Source of the DNA: Pseudomonadota bacterium
GTDB lineage: Bacteria > Pseudomonadota > Gammaproteobacteria > Halothiobacillales > Halothiobacillaceae
Assembly (NCBI GenBank): GCA_021795795.1
Contig: JAJYPA010000395.1
Span: forward strand, 1 to 7,662
Length of the DNA stretch: 7,662 nt
Reading direction: 5' to 3'
A program made the position numbers and the translations under genes. Below the pieces are notes generated by a model. That model searched no databases. It was not told the origin of the DNA and was given only the letters and a program-made list of their open reading frames with translations. Positions 1-5,458 of this stretch are shown here, one piece after another. Position 1 is the first letter of the stretch. Each line of letters opens with the position of its first letter.

Positions 1-285
1 CTTGAACAGCAGATATAGCGTCATCAGCTTGGTAATGCTGGCAATAGCGTAGGGCTGATAGGCATTTTTTACCGCAATGATAGCGCCGGTATCCGCATTC
101 ATCAGGATATAAGCCCGCGCATCTATGAGCGGAAGGCCGCTGGTCTGGGCCGCAGCGCGTGGTATGCAAAACAGAAAAATCACCACTAACGAAAGCAGGG
201 AAAAGAGTCCCAGTCCTGTGAGAGGGAAACATTTTGCCGTCAGGAGTCCAGAATCTGTATCGGGTAAAGGAATAGAGGCCAGCAT
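1..285 (-). CDS. D-alanyl-D-alanine carboxypeptidase (PBP5/6 type), N-terminal part
   Basis: Partial gene: 95 codons are visible and the rest lies beyond the left edge. Proteins of this family (peptidase S11) trim the terminal D-Ala from peptidoglycan pentapeptides in the periplasm. Residues 24-46 form a hydrophobic, signal-like segment ending in Ala-Ala-Ala-Gln, a plausible signal peptidase site; the N-terminal extension before it is unusually long (about 23 residues). The mature part begins with the typical LIDARAYILMNADTG stretch. The SxxK catalytic motif follows as S83-I-T-K86, where S83 would be the acyl-enzyme nucleophile and K86 the general base. The ATG at 285-283 is preceded by GAGGTG five bases upstream on the minus strand, which supports this start. 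It is transcribed away from the mobile remnants and is probably the resident chromosomal gene. The SxN and KTG motifs are outside the window, so activity cannot be judged. The family call is secure; the exact paralogue (dacA, dacC or dacD) is not. Confidence 0.88.
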   Translation of the reverse strand, partial: MLASIPLPDTDSGLLTAKCFPLTGLGLFSLLSLVVIFLFCIPRAAAQTSGLPLIDARAYILMNADTGAIIAVKNAYQPYAIASITKLMTLYLLFK

Positions 286-342
286 GGGAACACCTCATCG
301 CATCGGCTATGTCTGGTTAAAGCGACTTCTCAGGATACTTCG

Positions 343-371
343 ATATTAGGCTATTTTTTCAAGATTGCCTA
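343..371 (-). promoter_or_regulatory. Possible promoter of the carboxypeptidase gene
   Basis: Read on the minus strand there is a TAGGCA element (371-366), a 17-base spacer and a TAATAT element (348-343), about 57 bases before the gene start. Each hexamer matches the sigma-70 consensus at four of six positions. A six-base inverted repeat (GGCTAT at 349-354, ATAGCC at 371-376) spans the spacer and could be an operator or chance. This is a weak call. Confidence 0.3.
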
Positions 372-453
372 TAGCCCAAATTCCGCGATTGAATAAGGCG
401 GGTGTGGCTCAATGATGCGTGGAGCCGGTTTTGGCTCGGGTTTGTGGCCTCAT

Positions 454-1015
454 TTAGCGATATATTTGTAAGAATACTGCTGATGGGTCGCGTTTTGCGC
501 AGTTTCGGGTGATGGATACTCCCTCAAAACGCTGCAGAGAGCAGCCGCCCTCCTCGCGATATCCGCGACAGGCGCTTATTCCCTTTCGATCCACCTTGGC
601 GGTACTGCCGCTGCGGTTGCTGGCGGCTGTTTCAGGTACCAGGCCGCATCTCCTTTCTCCGCAACGATCTGGGAGGCGTCGATATCCTAGGGTGTGGGTC
701 CGGCGTCCGAGTTTACGCAGCCGATGGGCCACGATCCGGCGATTCACCCGATCCAATCCCGTCAGCCCTTCTCCCGTACGGCGCAACCAGTCGCCCGCCG
801 CATCTGAGCTGGGCAGATGATCCAGATGCAGCAAGCTGCGTAAGCACTGATCCCTATGGATCATCCGTAAATCCTCCAGAGCGCGTCCACCCCCGGTCAG
901 CATCAATACAAAGGGCAGAACGTGTTGAATCGCTCCATAACCCCGATTGCGCGGTCATGGGTTATTCCGTTGCGGCAAGCTTGAAAGGAAGCGCGGTTCG
1001 TGCCATTTTTGTCAT
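454..1015 (-). pseudogene. Decayed IS1380-family transposase
   Basis: Remnant of a DDE transposase, read on the minus strand from an ATG at 1015 with an excellent AGGAGG five bases upstream (1026-1021). The first frame reads MTKMARTALPFKLAATE and ends at a TAA (964-962). After a lost segment and a frame change the family signature continues as VLPFVLMLTGGGRALEDLR, then PSSDAAGDWLRRTGEGLTGL and DRVNRRIVAHRLRKL. A further one-base shift near 690-695 is needed to read LDIDASQIVAEK, which carries the first catalytic Asp region. Downstream the match fades and more stops and shifts appear; the last open frame ends at 454. Family members are usually about 430-460 residues, so most of the catalytic core (second Asp, Glu) is missing. 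No function is expected. The strong ribosome binding site and a TATAAT box (1069-1064, minus) are relics of its expression signals. The element ends could not be located securely. Confidence 0.75.
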
Positions 1016-1414
1016 CGGGTCCTCCTGTAAATCTCCCGGTAGGCGGATCTTTTCGTCGAGACTATTATACCGGAAACCCTTACAGATTGGGCCTTTCAAT
1101 CTATTCTTGCCTTACTCCATCGCGGGATTAGGGTTAGGCGTTTTTGCGGCCAGACTAGGGTCCATCCCGCGCTTCAGGATCGCCTGTAGGGCAAATTTGA
1201 GGCCTTTGCGGTGGCTTCTGCGCGAGGGGGTCGCCGCACCGTTTGACGGGTTGCGGATCTGCCTTAAGATCTGTCACGGATGGGGCAGTTGGACTGCAGT
1301 GGTTGGTTGCTTTTCTGTGCGGATCGTCTAATTCTTCGAGCAGGACGACATCAGGGATGATAGTAGACAGCATGTATTGGCTGGCCCTGCCATCTCAAAA
1401 GAGGAGCATGCGTA
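1016..1414. other. Gap without a convincing intact gene
   Basis: About 400 bases between the IS1380 remnant and the 1415 gene. The left part holds the relic transposase leader: AGGAGG at 1021-1026 and a TATAAT-like box at 1064-1069, both read on the minus strand. The middle holds one unassigned minus-strand coding remnant (separate entry). The right part, about 1280-1400, shows no recognisable product or clear sigma-70 promoter on either strand. Small open frames here have no family features and look like chance. Confidence 0.5.
1112..1273 (-). pseudogene. Unassigned C-terminal coding remnant
   Basis: A 53-codon frame on the minus strand runs from just after a TGA (1276-1274) to a TAA (1114-1112). 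It has no start codon near its beginning and would be the tail of a protein whose front is lost. The predicted peptide is basic in the middle (PSRRSHRKGLKFALQAILKR) with a helix-like segment, and ends in a Pro/Asn-rich tail (TPNPNPAME). Its amino-acid composition looks more protein-like than the neighbouring frames on the same stretch. I do not recognise a family. It could be the end of a mobile-element or plasmid gene, or simply chance. Confidence 0.25.
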
Positions 1415-1804
1415 GTGCAACGACACGGCAGCACATCCTTGCTTGAAGATCTGCTCACCCTGGCCACCGGGCTGCCATGGTGGATGGATTTAATGATGGC
1501 TGTCTTCGCCTATATCGGGTTCCACCTGTGGCATGTGCACTTCCTGCACGAAATGAATCCGATAAATAAGCCCGTGCCAGTCCCCGTCGTCGCTAACCCC
1601 GCAGCGGCAATACCCAACGCCGTAAACGCAGGCTTGGCCCGTGGCGGCATCGTGGTCGGAAATATTGTGACGGAAGTGTTCCAGTATGTCGCACCCAGGT
1701 TGTTAGTGATGGGCAGCATCTCGTCAGCCATCAGAGAACAGAAAATGAAACAGAGATCTTCTAGGCTGAAACTATCGCAACCAATTAGAGATTTTTTTGA
1801 ATGA
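1415..1804 (+). CDS. Two-helix membrane protein resembling the anchor of Mrr-type restriction endonucleases, truncated
   Basis: 129-residue protein of uncertain function. GTG is chosen as start because GAGGAG (1401-1406) lies eight bases upstream. Residues 8-23 (LLEDLLTLATGLPWWM) and the following hydrophobic helix to about residue 42, then a Pro/Ala/Val-rich linker, a second hydrophobic segment around residues 95-108 (QYVAPRLLVMGSISSA) and a basic stretch match the layout of the N-terminal membrane anchor in a family of Mrr-like restriction endonucleases. In those proteins the catalytic domain (D...ExK) and a zinc ribbon follow. Here the protein stops about 20 residues after the second helix, and that tail is AT-rich and unlike the family. 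I infer a truncation near 1740-1770, where foreign DNA joins. The stop overlaps the next gene's start (ATGA, 1801-1804), giving translational coupling. It could be a neutral relic, or it could serve as a membrane partner for the GTPase. The family match is by recollection of pattern and is moderately sure. Confidence 0.55.
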   Translation: MQRHGSTSLLEDLLTLATGLPWWMDLMMAVFAYIGFHLWHVHFLHEMNPINKPVPVPVVANPAAAIPNAVNAGLARGGIVVGNIVTEVFQYVAPRLLVMGSISSAIREQKMKQRSSRLKLSQPIRDFFE

Positions 1805-2373
1805 AAGTGCTAGAACCTCTTGATAAAGATATCATAACTTCTTTGCGGGTTCGCAAAGTCATCATTGCCGGCCATGTTGGATCTGGAAAAACGACGGCTC
1901 TTCAGACGCTTTTCGGCGGAGATGCCTTGACTACGGATGCGTCATACTCCGAGGCGACAACGGGAGACCGTAAAAAAACAACTACCGTTGCTATGGACTA
2001 CGGGGTGATCACTTGTCCGCAGAGTGCCGATCGCCTACACATATATGCTACCCCAGGGCAAGAACGATTTGAGTTCATGTGGGATATTCTCGGAAAAAAT
2101 ACCGATGGCCTCATCGTTCTGATGGATGCCCGTCAACCTCAGCCAATTGCCGCAATGCATCTTTATTTGAATAAGTTACTTCCCTATTTGAAAAAACCGG
2201 CCGTGGTCGTTGGGCTCAACAAACTGAGTCAGGAGGAACGAACCACTTTGCAATTACCGCCTTATTTACGCCATGGTGACCTACGGTTACGATTGACTAC
2301 CACTGATGTGCGTGACCGCGGTAATGTATTCCAATTGCTCCGGTTGCTGCTAACCGAAATAGCCAAGGGGTAA
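1801..2373 (+). CDS. Small Ras/MglA-like GTPase (COG2229 type)
   Basis: 190-residue nucleotide-binding switch protein, predicted cytoplasmic. The Walker A (G1) motif is G24-HVGS-G29-K30-T31. A G2-like segment KTTTVAMDYG spans residues 59-68, typical of this bacterial family. The G3 region is A83-TPG-QERF, where the usual DxxG Asp is replaced and Q87 follows the Gly, as is common in the family. The G4 position reads N140-K-L-S143, lacking the Asp that normally selects guanine. Relatives include MglA-type polarity switches and the small GTPases often encoded beside roadblock or signalling proteins. The ATG overlaps the preceding stop as ATGA and has no good Shine-Dalgarno, so it probably depends on translational coupling. 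Two bases separate its TAA from the next gene's GTG, which indicates one operon with the EAL-HDOD protein, its likely partner. Base composition is more AT-rich than the flanks, suggesting transfer. The cellular process controlled is unknown. The family is confident. Confidence 0.82.
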   Translation: MKVLEPLDKDIITSLRVRKVIIAGHVGSGKTTALQTLFGGDALTTDASYSEATTGDRKKTTTVAMDYGVITCPQSADRLHIYATPGQERFEFMWDILGKNTDGLIVLMDARQPQPIAAMHLYLNKLLPYLKKPAVVVGLNKLSQEERTTLQLPPYLRHGDLRLRLTTTDVRDRGNVFQLLRLLLTEIAKG

Positions 2374-2375
2374 TT

Positions 2376-3608
2376 GTGACGGCGCTGGATAATAATAATT
2401 ATTTCCTCGGGCGCCAACCAATTATAGGACGCGATGGCGAGTTGGTCGCCTACGAGTTACTTTTTAGGTCAGGCACGATTAATGTGGCTAATGTGTTGGA
2501 CGATGTTTTTGCCAGCGCTGCCGTCATACAATATGCTTTTTCCGACCTAGGCATACAAAAAGTGCTTGGTGAAAAAAGAGGGTTTATCAATTTATCTTCG
2601 GAATTGTTGATGAACGACATCATTGAAGTCCTGCCCAAGGAATTCGTGGTGCTGGAGATTCTTGAGACAATATCCATAACACCCGCCATGGTTCATCGCT
2701 GTCAGCAACTGAAGGGCTTGGGATACCTATTAGCTCTGGATGATATCGTTGAGCTTACTAGAGACCATGAAGCCATTCTGCCACTCATTAGTGTGGTAAA
2801 GATTGACATGCTGGCAATCTCCAAAGCTAAAGTCATTGAGATAAAAAGTAAACTGCAATCATATACCTGTAGCCTATTGGCTGAAAAGGTCAGCACTCCT
2901 GAGCAATATGAGTTTTGTCGGGAGTTAGGTTTCGACCTGTTTCAGGGATATTTTTTTGAGAGGCCAACTATTCTCTACGGCAAGGCTATTCAGCCTTCGA
3001 CAATGGTGCTCCTTAATCTGCTTAGTCTGATATTGTCAGATGCGGAAACTAACCAGCTCGAGGATGCGTTGAAGCAATCACCTGATTTAGCAATCCGCCT
3101 GTTAAAAATGAGCAACACGGTCATGTTGCGTGCGCCAAATAAAATTTCTACTTTGCGAGAAGCAATTATTAGGATGGGTCGCACTCAACTGAGCCGATGG
3201 ATGCAGATCATGGTGTTTGCCCAGCAAGGTGGTACCAATAAAATAAGCTCAAATCCGATCGTTCATACGGCAGCCGCGCGAGGATATATTATGGAAGGGC
3301 TGGCAAAAAAGCTTGGCTGGGTGACATTAAAGGATCGAGCTTTTATGGTGGGCATGCTCAGTTTGATGGATGCTCTGTTTGCACAGCCGTTGGCAGACCT
3401 TATCGAGCATCTTAACCTTGATGATAGTTTACAGAGTGCTCTGCTTATACGCGATGGAAAGCTTGGGACATTACTATCTCTGGTGGAAGCTAATGAGCAT
3501 GGAAATATTAATTCAATGAACAGATTTATGGAAAGATTAGAGCCTGTTAACTACGATCTGCTAAACAGGTTGCAGATTAAGGCACTTGAGTGGGCTGATA
3601 GTTTTTAA
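2376..3608 (+). CDS. EAL-HDOD signalling protein (YuxH/COG3434 type)
   Basis: 410-residue cytoplasmic signalling protein. The GTG start is supported by AAGGGG five bases upstream, inside the end of the GTPase gene. Residues 9-197 form an EAL-type domain: LGRQPI (11-16), Y26-E27-L28-L29 in place of EAL, FINLS with N72, EILE with E94, LDD with D122 and D123, VKID with K142, LAEKV with E170, and Q190-GYFF. Most c-di-GMP phosphodiesterase ligands are therefore still present, although the canonical EAL sequence and the loop after DD (IVE rather than FGTG-like) are altered. In this family the domain is usually thought to be degenerate. Residues about 198-410 form an HDOD domain, including LLKMSN (103 bases of coding sequence before RAPNKISTLREAI), and MVGMLSLMDALF, a family hallmark. 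HDOD domains are regulatory and non-hydrolytic. Directly behind the GTPase it is probably its effector or regulator. Codons are AT-rich. Substrate or output is unknown. Confidence 0.85.
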   Translation: MTALDNNNYFLGRQPIIGRDGELVAYELLFRSGTINVANVLDDVFASAAVIQYAFSDLGIQKVLGEKRGFINLSSELLMNDIIEVLPKEFVVLEILETISITPAMVHRCQQLKGLGYLLALDDIVELTRDHEAILPLISVVKIDMLAISKAKVIEIKSKLQSYTCSLLAEKVSTPEQYEFCRELGFDLFQGYFFERPTILYGKAIQPSTMVLLNLLSLILSDAETNQLEDALKQSPDLAIRLLKMSNTVMLRAPNKISTLREAIIRMGRTQLSRWMQIMVFAQQGGTNKISSNPIVHTAAARGYIMEGLAKKLGWVTLKDRAFMVGMLSLMDALFAQPLADLIEHLNLDDSLQSALLIRDGKLGTLLSLVEANEHGNINSMNRFMERLEPVNYDLLNRLQIKALEWADSF

Positions 3609-3785
3609 GCCTGGTTCTGCTGCGTATTCCGGCGACCGCAGGCAGTGATTCCGCTGATCGTGGGCACCCCATTCTAGGGAAGTGGCACGGTGCTGGCAAA
3701 TGGGGTGGCGCGTGGAATGGGCGTTATGTCCAGTTTTCGGGGGCGGGATGTCGTCACGGGGCTGAGGTTTTCGCTGGTATGCGGT
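3609..3785. repeat. Short degenerate tandem repeats, possibly an IS21-type end
   Basis: Non-coding stretch after the EAL-HDOD gene. Three related units begin at 3626 (ATTCCGGCGACCG), 3648 (ATTCCGCTGATCG) and 3671 (ATTCTAGGGAAGTGG), spaced 22 and 23 bases apart. Such repeated ATTCCG...GA(C/T)CG units are typical of the ends of IS21-family elements, where they are transposase binding sites. No istA or istB coding sequence is visible, so at most one end survives. An imperfect hairpin (CTGCTGCG near 3617-3624 with CGCAGGCAG at 3637-3645) overlaps but has no U-run, so it is not a convincing terminator for the upstream operon. A short frame from 3690 has no family features and I do not call it. Confidence 0.4.
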
Positions 3786-3804
3786 ACACTTTGCCCTAAA
3801 GTGT
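3786..3804. promoter_or_regulatory. Perfect inverted repeat, candidate operator
   Basis: ACACTTT (3786-3792) and AAAGTGT (3798-3804) are perfect seven-base inverted halves around GCCCT. The site lies 22 bases before the DUF4160 start, where an autoregulatory operator of a toxin-antitoxin-like operon would be expected. It would also form a small hairpin in the leader transcript. No strong -35/-10 pair was seen around it. Confidence 0.45.
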
Positions 3805-3826
3805 TCACACGGAAGCCAGATCAGTT

Positions 3827-4066
3827 ATGCCCGTCGTCTTTCGCGCACAGGGGTACACCTTATTCTACTCCAACGAGGGCAATCCTCGTGAGCCTTTGCA
3901 TGTCCATGTGCGCAAAGGAGCGGCGGTCGCCAAGTTCTGGTTGTACCCGGAGGTCTGTCTGGCGGAAAGCTACGGGTTGAACGGTCAGGAGCAGGGCACG
4001 CTGGCCGGGATCGTGGCCGCACGGCGGCAGGAGATTGAGGAGGCATGGCATGGGTTCTTTAGCTAA
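3827..4066 (+). CDS. DUF4160 protein, possible toxin-antitoxin component
   Basis: 79-residue soluble protein at the usual length of the DUF4160 family. Characteristic features are the aromatic start GYTLFYSNEGN (residues 9-19), the H25-V-H27-V motif, and AKFWL with W38, followed by a helical C-terminus rich in Arg and Glu (IVAARRQEIEEAWHGFF). Family members are commonly encoded next to a DUF2442 protein, as here, and such pairs have been predicted to be toxin-antitoxin-like modules. The His pair is suggestive of a catalytic or metal role, but no activity is established that I can cite. The ATG has only a weak, distant GGAAG (eleven bases upstream). The 3' end overlaps the next gene by 17 bases, indicating coupled translation. 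A perfect inverted repeat lies just upstream. Confidence 0.8.
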   Translation: MPVVFRAQGYTLFYSNEGNPREPLHVHVRKGAAVAKFWLYPEVCLAESYGLNGQEQGTLAGIVAARRQEIEEAWHGFFS

Positions 4067-4304
4067 GGCAGTGCGTTTCGAGGGGGAGATGCTGTGGGTG
4101 GACTTGCTGGATGGGCGCACCCTGGGCGTGCCGCTGGCCTATTTCCCGCGTCTGTTGCGGGCCACGCCTGAACAGCGGGCGGTGTATGAGATCAGTGGCG
4201 GCGGCAGCGGGCTGCACTGGCCGGAGCTGGATGAGGATATGCTCGTGGCCGGGCTGCTGGTCGGGATCGGAGGCCAGACCCGGCATCACGAGAGCGCAGC
4301 CTGA
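4050..4304 (+). CDS. DUF2442 protein, partner of DUF4160
   Basis: 84-residue protein of the DUF2442 family. The ATG at 4050 is chosen over an in-frame TTG at 4035 because GAGGAGG (4037-4043) lies six bases before it and family homology begins there. Visible signatures are LLDGRTLGVPLAYFPRLLRA (residues 19-38), Y46-EISGGG, GLHWPELDED (54-63) and a short hydrophobic end VAGLLVG. The LDED/W57 segment is the most conserved part of the family. In many genomes it sits with DUF4160 in either order, and is generally taken as the antitoxin-like or regulatory partner; that assignment is inference here. It overlaps the DUF4160 gene by 17 bases, and its stop is two bases before the start of a broken plasmid-type gene, so the three may once have been one operon carried on mobile DNA. 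It appears intact. Confidence 0.8.
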   Translation: MGSLAKAVRFEGEMLWVDLLDGRTLGVPLAYFPRLLRATPEQRAVYEISGGGSGLHWPELDEDMLVAGLLVGIGGQTRHHESAA

Positions 4305-4306
4305 AC

Positions 4307-4548
4307 GTGCAGCGCATCAACGAAGACACCTTCCGGATTCTGGTCAACGCAAGGTCCGTCCGTAAAGTGACGATCCAGCCTGCACCTGGAACGGCAAGGA
4401 CCGCTGGGCCGTCATTCTGAAGCTGGGCATGGACGAGGCCGTCATCAAATCGGCCCGCGAGGACGTGCGCACCTAGGCCAGTCTCGACAGTCTGGCGCGC
4501 TGGCTGAAGGCCTAGGGCTGTGGGGTGGCCGAGCTGCGGGTGGCGTGA
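4307..4548 (+). pseudogene. Broken ParC-like partition-associated gene (plasmid type)
   Basis: Starts at GTG 4307 as MQRINEDTFRILVNARSVRKV. A frameshift near 4370-4380 is required to continue as CTWNGKDRWAVILKLGMDEA, then VIKSAREDVRT, an amber TAG (4474-4476), ASLDSLARWLKA, a second amber TAG (4513-4515), and GCGVAELRVA to a TGA at 4546-4548. The pattern INxxTFRxLVxA...WAV...SAR...ASLDxLARWL...G resembles the small ParC-family partition-associated proteins found on plasmids and integrative elements. That is a recollected family match and only moderately sure. Both ambers lie inside CCTAGG; the second is one transition away from a Gln codon. With a frameshift plus two stops the gene is almost certainly dead. 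It directly follows DUF2442, supporting a plasmid or island origin for the block. Confidence 0.5.
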
Positions 4549-4564
4549 GTCTCACCAAAAGCGG

Positions 4565-4593
4565 TTTATGTGATACTCACGATATGCCATAAT
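4565..4593 (+). promoter_or_regulatory. Possible promoter of the permease-methyltransferase operon
   Basis: TTTATG (4565-4570), a 17-base spacer and CATAAT (4588-4593) form a weak sigma-70-like pair about 90 bases before the permease start. A second AT-rich box TATAGG (4600-4605) lies nearby. The remaining leader to 4681 contains no recognisable riboswitch or small gene. Confidence 0.3.
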
Positions 4594-4681
4594 TTGGGTA
4601 TAGGCCAACGCCAGACCCGGATGAATCAATCCCGCCAGCCCTGTATGGAAGGTCACCCATAAATCATATAGGCTGATCGGT

Positions 4682-5443
4682 ATGATAATAGATGCTTCGC
4701 TATCCTACGCCACACTGATCCAAAATCCGTTACTCTGGGCCATCGCCGGAGGGATCATTCTGATCGCCTTTTATATCCGCGCGGTGATTGGTTTTGGTTC
4801 CGGATTAATTGCAGTGGCTTTGCTGACGCTTATTTTTCCCATCAAAGAAGTGGTACCCGTGGTGCTGCTGCTGGACTTGCTCGGTTCCGTGCTGCTGGGA
4901 GCCTATGACTTCCGGGAAATACGCTGGCCGGAGTTACGCTGGCTGATTCCCGGCAGCGTGATCGGACTGGCCATCGGCTCCTTTATTCTCGCGGATACCA
5001 ATGCCCAAAATCTTACCCGTTTTCTCGGCGTGTTCATTCTCGCCTATGTGGTCTATGCGCTGGTCATGAAGCCTGAGCGGCTACCGCGGGCCGCATTGCC
5101 CTGGGGCATGCCGCTGGGCATTTTCGGTGGCGTAGTGGGCAGTTTGTATGGTGGCGGAGGTCCACCCATTGTCGCCTACCTGCAAATGCGCCATCTCGAC
5201 AAACGCGCCTTTCGCGCCACGTTTCAGGGCATTGCCCTCACTGACAATATTTTACGGGCCGTTATGTACATAGCACTGGCCCTGCTGACCTGGCAACTGA
5301 CGGTGGGTTTTCTCCTGCTGATTCCACCGGTGCTGCTCGGCTTGTGGGCAGGCAATCACTTGCATATGCGCATCAATCAAAAGGCTTTTCTCATGGGGAC
5401 CCTCGCGGTACTCGCGGTGGTCGGTCTAAAATATCTTCTCTGA
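4682..5443 (+). CDS. TauE/SafE-family membrane permease
   Basis: 253-residue integral membrane protein of the sulfite exporter TauE/SafE family (PF01925), whose members move sulfite, sulfoacetate or related anions across the inner membrane. It shows about seven or eight hydrophobic segments. The two family repeats are marked by G37-F-G-S-G41 in the first half, after IRAVI, and Y156-GGGGPPI163 in the second. The length is typical. The first hydrophobic helix begins near residue 17, so the ATG at 4682 gives a normal N-terminus, but its ribosome binding site is poor (GGCTGATCGG). The family is broad; the substrate cannot be read from sequence, although a role in sulfur compound export would fit a sulfur-oxidising host. 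The methyltransferase gene follows after 15 bases with its own GAGGG site, so the two are probably co-transcribed. Confidence 0.88.
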   Translation: MIIDASLSYATLIQNPLLWAIAGGIILIAFYIRAVIGFGSGLIAVALLTLIFPIKEVVPVVLLLDLLGSVLLGAYDFREIRWPELRWLIPGSVIGLAIGSFILADTNAQNLTRFLGVFILAYVVYALVMKPERLPRAALPWGMPLGIFGGVVGSLYGGGGPPIVAYLQMRHLDKRAFRATFQGIALTDNILRAVMYIALALLTWQLTVGFLLLIPPVLLGLWAGNHLHMRINQKAFLMGTLAVLAVVGLKYLL

Positions 5444-5458
5444 ACGAGGGAATGTGAT

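Noticed and set aside
424..439. GAGCC/GGCTC small hairpin as a terminator
   Set aside because: Only five pairs, no T-run on either strand, and it lies upstream of the carboxypeptidase gene, not behind any intact gene.
509..820. Plus-strand open frame of about 100 codons
   Set aside because: It is antisense to the clearer IS1380 transposase match and shows no family motif.
374..1092. GCCCAA (374-379) and TTGGGC (1087-1092) as terminal inverted repeats of the IS1380 remnant
   Set aside because: Only six bases match, the sequence diverges on both sides and no flanking target duplication is visible.
3690..3980. Plus-strand open frame of 96 codons
   Set aside because: It overlaps the well-supported DUF4160 gene in another frame, lacks motifs and has no good ribosome binding site.
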